Below are positions 43,645-51,844 of a DNA stretch of 64,000 bases, piece after piece. Position 1 is the first letter of the stretch. Each line of letters begins with the position of its first letter. The position numbers and the translations under genes are program-made. The stretch is from Candidatus Binatia bacterium (GTDB taxonomy: Bacteria > Desulfobacterota > Binatia > UBA12015). Under the pieces are notes generated by a model, which was not told the DNA's origin, did no database searches, and saw only the letters and a list, made by a program, of their open reading frames with translations. The stretch lies in the NCBI GenBank assembly GCA_029248525.1, contig JAQWJE010000049.1:248001-312000 (forward strand), in the 5' to 3' direction.

Positions 43645-44106
43645 ATGGCGAGAATTTTCAAGACACCCGCGGAAATGTTGACCTGCATTGGCGAAGAACT
43701 GGGGCCGACGGATTGGCTTTTGATCGATCAGGCTCGCGTCGATCTTTTCGCGGAAGCGACTGGCGACCACCAGTGGATTCACGTCGACCCGGAGCGCGCC
43801 AAGGATGGACCCTTTGGCGGCACGATCGCGCACGGTTACCTGACGCTATCGCTGGTCAACTTCTTCCTGCCGCAGATGATCGAGGTTCAGGGTATCTCGA
43901 TGGGCGTGAACTATGGCTGCGAGAAAGTTCGTTTTCCCGCGGCGGTCCCCGTCGGATCCCGGGTGCGCGGTCACGGTACGTTGGCTCACGTCGAGGAGGT
44001 CAAAGGGGGCGCTATTCAGGCCACCGTGCGCGTATCGATCGCGGTAGATGGCTCCGAGAGACCCGGTTGTGTTGTGGATACGATCAGCCGATTTGTACCG
44101 GCCTGA
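43645..44106 (+). CDS. MaoC-like (R)-specific enoyl-CoA hydratase
   Basis: A 153-residue hot-dog-fold hydratase of the NodN/MaoC type. The catalytic segment is FAEATGDHQWIHVDPERAKD followed by GPFGGTIAHGYLTLSLVNFF, which carries the Asp and His of the hydratase motif (A-x4-D-x-N/H-P-H...). It adds water to trans-2-enoyl-CoA esters. Directly coupled to the Rv3549c-like SDR gene, it forms a hydratase-dehydrogenase pair for a beta-oxidation-like round. It ends 36 bases from the convergent PQQ-like propeller gene. Confidence 0.88.
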   Translation: MARIFKTPAEMLTCIGEELGPTDWLLIDQARVDLFAEATGDHQWIHVDPERAKDGPFGGTIAHGYLTLSLVNFFLPQMIEVQGISMGVNYGCEKVRFPAAVPVGSRVRGHGTLAHVEEVKGGAIQATVRVSIAVDGSERPGCVVDTISRFVPA

Positions 44107-44142
44107 TCCCATGATCAGACCGGTACGTCATTGGTCAGGGGC

Positions 44143-45465
44143 TTAGTCAGCGACTTTGAAAACCGTTTTGCCGTTGACCACGTAGAGAACGTTCTCGGCT
44201 CCGATCGAGACCGGGTTTTTGAAGTTGCGGGGGAACTCCATATTCCAGATCAATTGCCCCTGATCCGGCGTAGTCGCATTCGTATCGTGGTCGGTGCCGT
44301 CAGCATCAAACGCCATCAACTGCTTGCGGTAGGTCACGTAGAAGCGTCCTTCAGCATCGATAGCGCCTCCGTTATTGGTGAACGTGCCTCGATCCTGCAT
44401 GTTGTAGCGCCAGCTGGTCTCTCCTTCGCACGGCCAATCCGCTTCGAGGCAAGTGGTCGGGGGTGAGATGGCGACGACGAAGGACGGTTTGCCCGACACG
44501 CCAACATAGAGACGGCCATCGGCACCAAGAGCCGGGTTCGATCCAATCGATTCCCGACCCTGAGTCGACCATTTCCACATGGTTTTTCCGGTCGCCGGAT
44601 CGAGGGCAAAGATGCCGTCACGGGACCCAAAGTAAACGGTATCGTCCGGGCCGACCACAGGGGAGTGATCGGCGACCGAGCCGCCCCGACCACGTCTACT
44701 CGGTGTGACCCGCCACAACTCGGCTTTGGTCTCGGAGTTGATGGCCACGACTTTTTGACGGTCGAGGCTGATATAGGTCACTGTCTCATCGATACTGGCT
44801 GCGGGCGCGACATTCAGAATCGATCCCCGCAGGGCGGTCGACCAGTAGTAGGGATCTTCCGGCGTATCCTCGGCGTCCGGTTTCAGTGATTTGCACCAAC
44901 CGTTACCAAGAGCGCCGCTGCAATAGATGATGCATCCATCGCTGAGGATCAGTGGCGATGTCCGAACATCTCCGTCATGTTTGATTTTTTTCTTCAGAAC
45001 GACGTCGCCGGTGAGCATGTCGGCGACGATCATATTATTGCCGCGTTCACCCATATATGCGCGGCCATTGGCCCCGAGGGTCGGTGTGGATTTATCCGCT
45101 TGCCCTTCAAAATACCCGGGGCTGGAATTCCACACGACGGCACCGGAGGTCGGGTCGAGGCGGGTGATCGGCTGTCGTCCGTCGCCGCTATACACACCGA
45201 CATTGCCATCCTGGTCCTCGCCGATCGTCACACCTGTGCGGCCAAAGGCGTTTCGATATTGCCAGACAACCTGCGGGTTCGGTCCCAGCGGACCGTTCAG
45301 ATCATCTGAGCGGGAAGTATTTTGTATATCGTGATGCACCGTCGGCCAGGCACCGGTCGCAAGGCCGCCTGATGCCTCCGCGATGGTGGCTGAACCAGAA
45401 ACCAGAGAGAACCCGACGAAAAGGGCGAAAGCGCCGATTGCCGGCAGGTAATTACTTTTTTTCAT
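44143..45465 (-). CDS. Exported PQQ-like beta-propeller protein
   Basis: A 440-residue exported protein. Residues 1-32 are a signal peptide. The rest has at least six propeller repeats of the PQQ-enzyme/quinoprotein type, each with a strand and a D-x-x-T/S-G-x-x-W element, such as RLDPTSGAVVWNSSPGYFEG, INSETKAELWRV and FALDPATGKTMWKW. The GTP...ADHSPVVGPDDTVYFGSRDG segment is typical. It lacks visible PQQ-dehydrogenase catalytic motifs, so it is probably a structural or binding propeller (BamB-like or other). A role in the catabolic locus is unknown. It stands between two converging operons. Confidence 0.82.
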   Translation of the reverse strand: MKKSNYLPAIGAFALFVGFSLVSGSATIAEASGGLATGAWPTVHHDIQNTSRSDDLNGPLGPNPQVVWQYRNAFGRTGVTIGEDQDGNVGVYSGDGRQPITRLDPTSGAVVWNSSPGYFEGQADKSTPTLGANGRAYMGERGNNMIVADMLTGDVVLKKKIKHDGDVRTSPLILSDGCIIYCSGALGNGWCKSLKPDAEDTPEDPYYWSTALRGSILNVAPAASIDETVTYISLDRQKVVAINSETKAELWRVTPSRRGRGGSVADHSPVVGPDDTVYFGSRDGIFALDPATGKTMWKWSTQGRESIGSNPALGADGRLYVGVSGKPSFVVAISPPTTCLEADWPCEGETSWRYNMQDRGTFTNNGGAIDAEGRFYVTYRKQLMAFDADGTDHDTNATTPDQGQLIWNMEFPRNFKNPVSIGAENVLYVVNGKTVFKVAD

Positions 45466-45718
45466 GGTGGTTCGGTCTCCGAAAGTGTTTGCACCAGACC
45501 TGCGATCGAGGGGCTGGCTTGATTCTGCGAGAGTTGGCTCTCGACCCTCTATTCATGACGGTTGGGAAAGGGTCCGGTCAACGTCTTTTTTGGGCAAGAT
45601 TCGCCGTTGCGGGCCTATTTCAACGCAAGTGCCATAGGATGTCCCATGAATACCTCGTTTTTCAGGAAATTCGGGTCGCATGTTGATGTGTTGGGGGTTC
45701 GGGAAGGGTGTCTGATCG
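45466..45718. other. Non-coding gap between propeller gene and IpdF-like gene
   Basis: About 250 bases without a credible gene. It holds the promoter region of the propeller gene (minus strand, start at 45465) and lies beyond the stop of the IpdF-like gene. Short reading frames in it have no ribosome binding site or family match. I see no strong hairpin. Confidence 0.5.
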
Positions 45719-46501
45719 TCAGGCCCGTTGCGAGGAAACCGAGATAGTTTCGCCCGTCATATAAGACGAATAGTCGCTGGCGAGAAAGACGATGACGTTG
45801 GCGACTTCCCAAACCTCGGCGGCGCGGCCGAAGGCCTCTTTCGAGGTCAACTCTTCGAGGAGGCCATCGGGCGTTACCTTCGACAAGAAAGCGTGCATGG
45901 CGATGCTCGGAGCCACACAGTTGATCCGCACATTGGCCTCGGCCGCTTCGAGCGCCGCGCAGCGCGTCAGCGCCATCACACCCGCTTTCGCGGCGGCGTA
46001 ATGCGCTTGCAGCTTCTGGGCTCGCCAGCCGAGTACGGAAGCGTTGTTGACGATGACGCCCTGGCCGCGCGGCATCATGTGTCGCATCGCGGCGCGAGTC
46101 ATACGGAAAGTCCCGTTCAGCGTCACGTCCATGACGAGGTTCCATTGCTCGTCGGTCATTTCGACGACAGCTGCATTTCCGCCCATACCTGCATTGTTGA
46201 CGAGGATATCGATCTCTCCGAGCTCGGACGTGGCTGCGTTCAGGAGTGCTTCAACGTCTTCTTCCTGCGTGACATTGCAGATGGCGGTGGCAGGCCTTTG
46301 CCCGGTTTCCGCTTCGAGTCGTTCGGCGGCCTCGGCGAGGCGTCGTTCGTGAATATCCGAAATCAGGACCCGAGCCCCTTCTTCAGCGCAGCGTTTGGCC
46401 GTGGCGTAGCCGATGCCGGTGCCTGCGGCTGCAGTGACGACCACCTTCTTTTCTCGCAAGAGCCCGTGTCCGGGAACGTAATCAGGTGGCTGGTTTGGCA
46501 T
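45719..46501 (-). CDS. ipdF: IpdF-like SDR dehydrogenase (steroid ring C/D pathway)
   Basis: A 260-residue SDR with the unusual start segment PGHGLLREKKVVVTAAAGTG (the glycine motif reads TAAAGTGIG, not TGxxxGxG). ILVNNAGMGGNAAVVEMTDE, VNNASVLGWRAQKLQAHYAA and AKAGVMALTRCAALEAAEAN follow, then RINCVAPSIAMHAFLSK and the FLASDYSSYMTGETISVSSQ end. These segments match IpdF (Rv3559c) of M. tuberculosis as I remember it; IpdF oxidises the hydroxyl of a hydrindane-CoA intermediate. The next gene downstream on the coding strand order (46510-47697) is a FadE30-type enzyme, the same pairing as Rv3559c-Rv3560c. Upstream end is ATG 46501. Confidence 0.86.
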   Translation of the reverse strand: MPNQPPDYVPGHGLLREKKVVVTAAAGTGIGYATAKRCAEEGARVLISDIHERRLAEAAERLEAETGQRPATAICNVTQEEDVEALLNAATSELGEIDILVNNAGMGGNAAVVEMTDEQWNLVMDVTLNGTFRMTRAAMRHMMPRGQGVIVNNASVLGWRAQKLQAHYAAAKAGVMALTRCAALEAAEANVRINCVAPSIAMHAFLSKVTPDGLLEELTSKEAFGRAAEVWEVANVIVFLASDYSSYMTGETISVSSQRA

Positions 46502-46509
46502 GGGGTCCT

Positions 46510-47697
46510 CTATTTCGCGGGCCGCGGTTCGCGCGGCAGTCCGAGCGCTCGCTCGCTAATGATATTGCGTTGGATCTGATTGGTGCCAGCGTAAATCGTA
46601 TCGGAGCGCGTGAAGAGATACATTTGCTGCAGCATCGAGAGCTCGTAAGGAGCACCTTCGGCGAGTTCGGCGTCGGGGCCGAGGATATCCATCGCTAGTT
46701 TGCCGAGATCTCGATGCCAGGTAGCCCAGTAGATCTTGGTAATCATCGCCTCGGGGGAAGGCGCTGCATTCTCGTCAGCGCTCAGGCAGCGTAGTGCGTT
46801 GGCGCGCATGACGCGTAGCCCGATCCAGGCATCGGCCAGTCGCTGCCGCATCACCGGGTCGTCGGCTTTTCCATTTTCTCGCGCGATCTCCATGATATGC
46901 GCAAGTTCGTTTTCGAAGTGTGCTTGTTGACCGAGGGTCGAAGCACCGCGTTCGATTGCCAGAGTCCCCATGGCGACGCGCCAGCCATCGCCGGCATCGC
47001 CAACGATATGTCGGGCTTCGGTGCGTGCGCCGTCGAAAAAGACTTCGCAAAATTCCGAGGTGCCGGTCATCTGTACGATGGGTCTCACCTCGACACCCTC
47101 CTGGCGCATGGGCACCAGCAAGCAGGAAAGGGCCGCATGATTTTTTGCATCAGGTTCGGTGCGACACATCACAAAGCACCAGTCTGCGAAGGCCCCACCG
47201 GAGGTCCACACTTTCTGGCCATCGATGATCCATTGATCGCCGTCGAGGCGCGCGCGGGTCTGGACGTTGGCGAGATCGCTGCCGGCGTTGGGCTCGGAAT
47301 AGCCCTGACACCAGAGTTGCTCTCCGGAAATAATCCCCGGAAGAAATTCCTTCCGCTGAGCGTCGGTGCCGAACATCATCAGCGTGGGGCCGAGAAGAGT
47401 TTCTCCGACGTGATTGACCCGCCCCGGGCCACCCGCACGCGCATATTCTTCGAAGTAGATGACTTGCTGGCTGAAGGAGAGGCCTCGCCCTCCGAGCTCT
47501 TTGGGCCAGGCAGCGCAGGTCCAACCGGACTTTCCGAGGTGGCGCTCCCAGGCGCAGCGTTCCTCAAACAGGGAATGTTCGTCGCCGGGCCCGCCGCGAC
47601 CGCGGACGGCTCGGAACTCGCCGGAGAGCTCCTGGTCAATCCATGAGCGGAATTGGCCGCGAAATTCTTCGTCTTCTTTGCTGAAATCAAGATCCAT
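46510..47697 (-). CDS. fadE30: FadE30-like acyl-CoA dehydrogenase
   Basis: A 395-residue acyl-CoA dehydrogenase. Signature segments are GEFRAVRGRGGPGDEHSLFE, LGGRGLSFSQQVIYFEEYAR, VNHVGETLLGPTLMMFGTDA, LWCQGYSEPNAGSDLANVQT, GDGWRVAMGTLAIERGASTL with GQQAHF, and the end IYAGTNQIQRNIISERALGL. They resemble FadE30 (Rv3560c), which dehydrogenates the first HIP-derived CoA ester in ring C/D degradation. It is nine bases from the IpdF-like gene on the same strand, and both sit in the operon with the ligase, SDR and crotonase upstream. Identification is by memory of the family and gene pairing, not by search. Confidence 0.86.
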   Translation of the reverse strand: MDLDFSKEDEEFRGQFRSWIDQELSGEFRAVRGRGGPGDEHSLFEERCAWERHLGKSGWTCAAWPKELGGRGLSFSQQVIYFEEYARAGGPGRVNHVGETLLGPTLMMFGTDAQRKEFLPGIISGEQLWCQGYSEPNAGSDLANVQTRARLDGDQWIIDGQKVWTSGGAFADWCFVMCRTEPDAKNHAALSCLLVPMRQEGVEVRPIVQMTGTSEFCEVFFDGARTEARHIVGDAGDGWRVAMGTLAIERGASTLGQQAHFENELAHIMEIARENGKADDPVMRQRLADAWIGLRVMRANALRCLSADENAAPSPEAMITKIYWATWHRDLGKLAMDILGPDAELAEGAPYELSMLQQMYLFTRSDTIYAGTNQIQRNIISERALGLPREPRPAK

Positions 47698-47716
47698 ATA
47701 AATAACCCCGTCCTGT

Positions 47717-47762
47717 CTGCGGCAGGCGTCGTCCTTCTTGTATTAAGGCACGCCTGCGGCAG
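47717..47762. repeat. Inverted repeat between ligase and FadE30-like genes
   Basis: Two 13-base arms, CTGCGGCAGGCGT (47717-47729) and ACGCCTGCGGCAG (47750-47762), are inverted repeats with one mismatch and a 20-base loop; each arm also contains CTGCGGCAGGC or its near copy as a direct repeat. The element fills the 81-base gap between two same-strand genes. It could be an mRNA-processing or stability hairpin, or a REP-like element; no U-tract is seen. Confidence 0.5.
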
Positions 47763-47778
47763 GCTGCAAGCATGGGGA

Positions 47779-49335
47779 TCAGGTGTCCCCTGCCCGTGCG
47801 GCTGCATCCCGACGAAGTTCGTTTTTGGCGACCTTTCCTCCGGAGGAAATAGGCAGGGGGTGGTTGGTGATCAAGACCTCCGGCCAGCACTCTTTGGTGG
47901 TGCCCTGCCGCGCGAGATGAGTGGTCAGCTCCGGTAAGTCCAGAGAGGCACCTTGGTGTAACTCCACATAGAGGCAGACTCTTTCGCCGAAGATCGGATC
48001 CGGAATCGCGACAGCGGCGGCGAGGCGAATCGAGGAAAGGGTGAGGCAGGCGGCCTCGACGGCAGGGCCGCTGATATTTTTCCCGCCGCGAATGATCAGG
48101 TCGGCGGTCCGCCCAACGACCGAGAGATAACCATCCTCGTCGATCGACGCGATATCCCCGGTCAACATCCAGCCGTCCTTGCGGAAGAGCTGGGCGTTCG
48201 CGGCGGGATCTCGCCAATAGCCATGACTGCATTGAGGCCCCTTGCACCCAGGCTGTCCTTTTCGATCCGAGGTGGTGTCGTTTCCTTCGGCATCAAATAA
48301 CCGCACCTGCATTTCCGGGAGAGGGCGTCCCGCGGTGCGGAGTCGCTTTTCCTGCGTGTCGTGAATCGAGGTCCCGGACAAGGCTCCGGCCTCGTTGGAT
48401 CCATAGAATTGCAGGACCTTGGCACCGGTGCGTTCCTCAAAGCTGGCGGCACGAGTGTAGGGTACGGCTTCGCCCCCGGTGAAGAGAATCCGCAACGAGG
48501 AAAGGTCGAAGGAATCGAAATCGGGATGTTCGAGCATGAGGATGAATTGCGTACTGACAGCAGCAAGGATTGTGACGCGTTCTCGCTCGATGGTGGCGAG
48601 AATTTTGGCTGCATCAAAATCTTCCGGGACAATGCACGTGGCACCGAGGATGGTGGGTGTGAAATGGGCTGTCCATAGCCCGAATCCAAAAGGGCTGGGC
48701 AGAGCGCTGCAGAATATATCCGAGCGGCTCAGGTCTCCATTCCGCACGGCGGGTTCATGGAAGGCAAACCAGCGAGCTTGATGGTGGGCCACACATTTGG
48801 GCAAGCCGGTAGTGCCGGAGGTGGAGTTGAGGAGGAAAGTTTCGTCCGCGCCAAGAGCGCGCATTGCAGGGAGTGACGAATCGGCGGGGATTTCTTCCCA
48901 GATGGGGTCGCCGGATTCGAGAGCCTGCTCCACCGGCACCACGACACGCAGGGGATGTTGGCGCCCGGCCAGGGTCTCGCAGAGTTCGCGCAGCTCTAGT
49001 TCTCGGTGCCGGGGTGGCGCGAGCAGAGCGCACGCTCCCGACTTCTCCATCAGATGAAGGAACTCCTCGGCGCCGGCTCTCGGGCCGATACCCACAACGA
49101 TCAGACCTGCCTTTTCGCAAGCCAGATAGGCGATATGGACGCCAATCCCATCGGGAAGAAGCACCGCGACCCTCTCGCCAGCTTCGAGCCCACGGCCGAG
49201 CAAATGACGGGCGAGGCGATTGGCGCGCTCCTCGTAGGATGCCCAACTCAGGTCTTCATGCTCGCCTCTGAAGGCGATGGCCTCGGGTCGCTGCCGAACG
49301 TGTCGTTCGATCAGGCCCGCGAGAGTTCGTTCCAC
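47779..49335 (-). CDS. Acyl-CoA ligase (AMP-binding, FadD-type)
   Basis: A 518-residue adenylate-forming CoA ligase. Motifs: A3 LLNSTSGTTGLPKCVAHHQ, A5 FYGSNEAGALSGTSIHD, A7-A8 TGDIASIDEDGYLSVVGRTA with DLIIRGGKNISGPAVEA, and the C-terminal Lys in SSGGKVAKNELRRD. The length is that of FadD-type ligases. In the steroid ring pathway FadD3 activates HIP to HIP-CoA; this enzyme or the shorter ligase at 40.1 kb could do so, and this one has the better operon position (next to FadE30- and IpdF-like genes). I do not see a match close enough to call it FadD3. It starts at GTG 49335, nine bases after the SDR stop. Confidence 0.85.
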   Translation of the reverse strand: MERTLAGLIERHVRQRPEAIAFRGEHEDLSWASYEERANRLARHLLGRGLEAGERVAVLLPDGIGVHIAYLACEKAGLIVVGIGPRAGAEEFLHLMEKSGACALLAPPRHRELELRELCETLAGRQHPLRVVVPVEQALESGDPIWEEIPADSSLPAMRALGADETFLLNSTSGTTGLPKCVAHHQARWFAFHEPAVRNGDLSRSDIFCSALPSPFGFGLWTAHFTPTILGATCIVPEDFDAAKILATIERERVTILAAVSTQFILMLEHPDFDSFDLSSLRILFTGGEAVPYTRAASFEERTGAKVLQFYGSNEAGALSGTSIHDTQEKRLRTAGRPLPEMQVRLFDAEGNDTTSDRKGQPGCKGPQCSHGYWRDPAANAQLFRKDGWMLTGDIASIDEDGYLSVVGRTADLIIRGGKNISGPAVEAACLTLSSIRLAAAVAIPDPIFGERVCLYVELHQGASLDLPELTTHLARQGTTKECWPEVLITNHPLPISSGGKVAKNELRRDAAARAGDT

Positions 49336-49344
49336 GCGGGCCTT

Positions 49345-50220
49345 TCAGCTCTCTCCGAAAGGCCCTTTGCCCATTTGTTCACGGATGGACACGACAGGTG
49401 GGTTGGTCATGGCTCGGCGTTGCCAATTCGCGCCATCGACGACCAGCGTATGCCCCGAGATGAACTGGCCCCAGGGGGAGGCGAGAAATGTGGCGGCCCA
49501 GCCCAGTTCGCGGGGTTGGCCCACTCGCAGCGCCGGTTGGCATGGATCCTTGTCATTCGTGCGTTTCAGGTTCCCCTGAATATCGGCAGTCATATCTTCA
49601 TGCGGGAAGAGCCCGGGCACCAGTCCGTTTACCTGAATCCCGTAAGGGCCCCATTCCACCGCGAGAGTCTCGACCATATTTTTCACGCCCGCCTTGGCTG
49701 CAGCGGAGTGTGCGAACCCCGGCCCGCCTGTCCAGGCATAGGAGGCGCCGACGTTGATGATCGAACCCGGTGTCTCGGCTGCGAGGTGGCGCCTGCCAAA
49801 TTCTCTCGCACAGAAGTAGGTGCCATTGAGAGTGATATCCACGACGGTGCGCCAGGCATTGGGACTCATATCCTCAGCAGGAACCGGAAAGTTCGCGGCC
49901 GCGTTATTGATCAGGACATCAGGCAGGCCGAGTGCTTCCGAGATCTCATCGAAGGCCGTGGCGATCGATTCGGGATCACGAATATCGCAGGCTGTGACGA
50001 GAACCTCCCCGCCAAGCGCTTCAATCGCTTCCTTTCCGGCGGCGAGGTGGTCGGGCTTGCGGCTCATGATGGCGATTCGGGCGCCGCATCGGGCGAATTC
50101 CTGAGCGATGGCCTTGCCGAGCCCGGTTCCACCGCCTGTCACGAGAACCGTTTTGCCGGCATAAGAATCCGAGGCGAGCGCTTGCGAGCCGATGGCGGGT
50201 GCTTTGGGAAGTCCTTGCAT
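49345..50220 (-). CDS. SDR oxidoreductase (2,4-dienoyl-CoA reductase-like)
   Basis: A 291-residue short-chain dehydrogenase. Rossmann segment TVLVTGGGTGLGKAIAQEFA, then RIAIMSRKPDHLAAGKEAIE, LINNAAANFPVPAEDMSPNA, and INVGASYAWTGGPGFAHSAA with AKAGVKNMVETLAVEW. The NNAAANF and GGPG-HSAAAKAGV pattern is that of 2,4-dienoyl-CoA reductases and related enoyl reductases, whose catalytic Tyr is replaced; here Ser/His stand at the usual Tyr position before AAAKAG. It could reduce a double bond of a ring-derived dienoyl-CoA. It is in one operon with the crotonase gene upstream and the ligase downstream. Confidence 0.8.
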   Translation of the reverse strand: MQGLPKAPAIGSQALASDSYAGKTVLVTGGGTGLGKAIAQEFARCGARIAIMSRKPDHLAAGKEAIEALGGEVLVTACDIRDPESIATAFDEISEALGLPDVLINNAAANFPVPAEDMSPNAWRTVVDITLNGTYFCAREFGRRHLAAETPGSIINVGASYAWTGGPGFAHSAAAKAGVKNMVETLAVEWGPYGIQVNGLVPGLFPHEDMTADIQGNLKRTNDKDPCQPALRVGQPRELGWAATFLASPWGQFISGHTLVVDGANWQRRAMTNPPVVSIREQMGKGPFGES

Positions 50221-50234
50221 GGGGGTCTTTTCCT

Positions 50235-51017
50235 TCAGGCGTTTTTATAGCCGGGTTTGCGCTTTTCCTGATAAGCCGCTCGCCACTCGGCAAAGTCATG
50301 GGAAGCATTGATTACCGATTGGGTCAGGTTCTCATCACCGATCGAGGCGATCGTTTCGGCATCGCCCAGACGTTTCAGGATCCGTCGTGCGAGTTTCACC
50401 GAAAGTTGTGGGCTCTTCACGATGGCCTCTGCCATTTCCTGTGCGGTTTCCTCAAGTGTTTCGGGGCTGACGATCCGCGAGATGACGCCGTGGCGGAGAG
50501 CTTCTTCTGCTTCCATCACACGCCCGGTGAGGATCATGTCGCTGGCAATGCCGTGTCCGCACATCTGGAAGAGACGCGCGGGTCCACCGAGATCCGGGAC
50601 GACGCCATAGGTCAATTCGGGCAGTCGAAAACGAGTGTCCGGCGCAGCAATGCGAATGTCGCAGAGCAGGGCGCGCTGGAACGATCCGCCCATCACCCAT
50701 CCGTGCAGGGCGCAGATGATCGGGATATCGAGTTCCAGAAGTTGCAGGCTGCCCTTTTGGCCTCGGTCCATGAGGCCGTGATGAGGGAGGTCGAATTTCC
50801 GATCTTTCAGAGCACCGGTATCGCGGCCCGAAGACCAGCTTTTTCCGTCGCCCTTCCAGAGAACGACGCGGAGTTCGGGATTGTCCCGGATCTCTCGCAA
50901 GGCGGCGAAAAGTTCCGCATCCATCGCGTCATCGAAAGCATTATGCTTGCCGGCATTATTGTTGGTGATGGTGGCAATACCACCATCGATCTCGAGAAGA
51001 ATCTTCGCTGCTCCCAT
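50235..51017 (-). CDS. Enoyl-CoA hydratase/isomerase family protein
   Basis: A 260-residue crotonase-fold enzyme. Segments are ATITNNNAGKHNAFDDAMDA, VVLWKGDGKSWSSGRDTGAL (oxyanion hole), ICALHGWVMGGSFQRALLCD, and FRLPELTYGVVPDLGGPARL. The catalytic Glu of classical hydratases at GGG-EL is not in the normal place; the sequence reads MGGSFQRAL, so it may be an isomerase or a special hydrolase rather than a hydratase. It heads the minus-strand operon that continues to IpdF. ATG 51017 is chosen over the TTG at 51026. Confidence 0.82.
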   Translation of the reverse strand: MGAAKILLEIDGGIATITNNNAGKHNAFDDAMDAELFAALREIRDNPELRVVLWKGDGKSWSSGRDTGALKDRKFDLPHHGLMDRGQKGSLQLLELDIPIICALHGWVMGGSFQRALLCDIRIAAPDTRFRLPELTYGVVPDLGGPARLFQMCGHGIASDMILTGRVMEAEEALRHGVISRIVSPETLEETAQEMAEAIVKSPQLSVKLARRILKRLGDAETIASIGDENLTQSVINASHDFAEWRAAYQEKRKPGYKNA

Positions 51018-51085
51018 GGACGGCAATTAACCGTACCTCGACTACGCGGGCAATCGTATTCGTGGTGTTTTCGGTGGGCGGCGAA

Positions 51086-51751
51086 TCACGAACTGCGGAA
51101 GACGCCGGCCTTGATCACCGAGGCCTCGATTCCGCCAAGCATCATGTCCATCCCGATCGCGACCAGAATCAGGCCCATGAAGCGCATGATGATCTCTTGC
51201 GCGTGCTCGCTCATATAGCGGCTGAGGAATCCGCTGAGAGCAAACGAGAGCCCGAGCAGGAAGACCATGGCCGCGGTTCCGGCTGCGGCGCCGATCTTGC
51301 CTTCCATGGTCGGGAAGGCGGCCGCGACCGTGACCACAGTGGTGATGGCACCCGGGCCGCCCAACATGGGCATGGCGAGAGGTACGATGAGCTTGTCGTT
51401 GACAGTTTCTTCCTTGTCCTTGACCGATTGGATGGCTTTTTTGGCGCCTTCGGTTTCATGGCTGCTGTTGCCGCCACCGCTCATCATGCTCATACCGATG
51501 CCGAGGACGATCAGGCCACCTGCGGCCTGAAACGCGGGAATGGAAATCCCGAAGACTTCGAGAAGAGCCATGCCGCCAAAAATCGACAACTCGAGAATGA
51601 TCAGAACAGCCATGCTGGTCTTCAGCGCTGCCCGAAGTTTGAAGCTGGTGGGTACGTCGCCGGTAATGCCGATGAAGATTCCGGCATTGCCAATCGGGTT
51701 GATCATCGCAAAGAGTCCGAGGAAGGCTTTCATGAAGGCAGCTGTGCTCAT
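51086..51751 (-). CDS. MarC-family integral membrane protein
   Basis: A 221-residue membrane protein with six predicted helices. The family signature is seen: FMKAFLGLFAMINPIGNAGI at the N-terminus, a second half with LIVPLAMPMLGGPGAITTVV, and the end GLILVAIGMDMMLGGIEASV. MarC proteins are six-helix inner-membrane proteins of unknown transport function. The central loop (residues 100-125) is longer and charged. It is adjacent to, but probably not part of, the catabolic operon (same strand, 68 bases upstream). Confidence 0.9.
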   Translation of the reverse strand: MSTAAFMKAFLGLFAMINPIGNAGIFIGITGDVPTSFKLRAALKTSMAVLIILELSIFGGMALLEVFGISIPAFQAAGGLIVLGIGMSMMSGGGNSSHETEGAKKAIQSVKDKEETVNDKLIVPLAMPMLGGPGAITTVVTVAAAFPTMEGKIGAAAGTAAMVFLLGLSFALSGFLSRYMSEHAQEIIMRFMGLILVAIGMDMMLGGIEASVIKAGVFRSS

Positions 51752-51844
51752 GGCGAAAATATGCCCGAGTCTCGCCTCAAGTGCCAGTCAGGTCGGAATT
51801 CTCCGAGCCGCTGTGCTGTCCGGGAGTCCCAGGGCCCCGGAAAC

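Noticed and set aside
45562-45747. Small plus-strand open frame of 61 codons in the gap before the IpdF-like gene
   Set aside because: No ribosome binding site and no recognisable motif; it runs into the 3' end of the IpdF-like gene.
49006-50250. Plus-strand open frame of 414 codons opposite the ligase and SDR genes
   Set aside because: Antisense to two enzymes with clear motifs.
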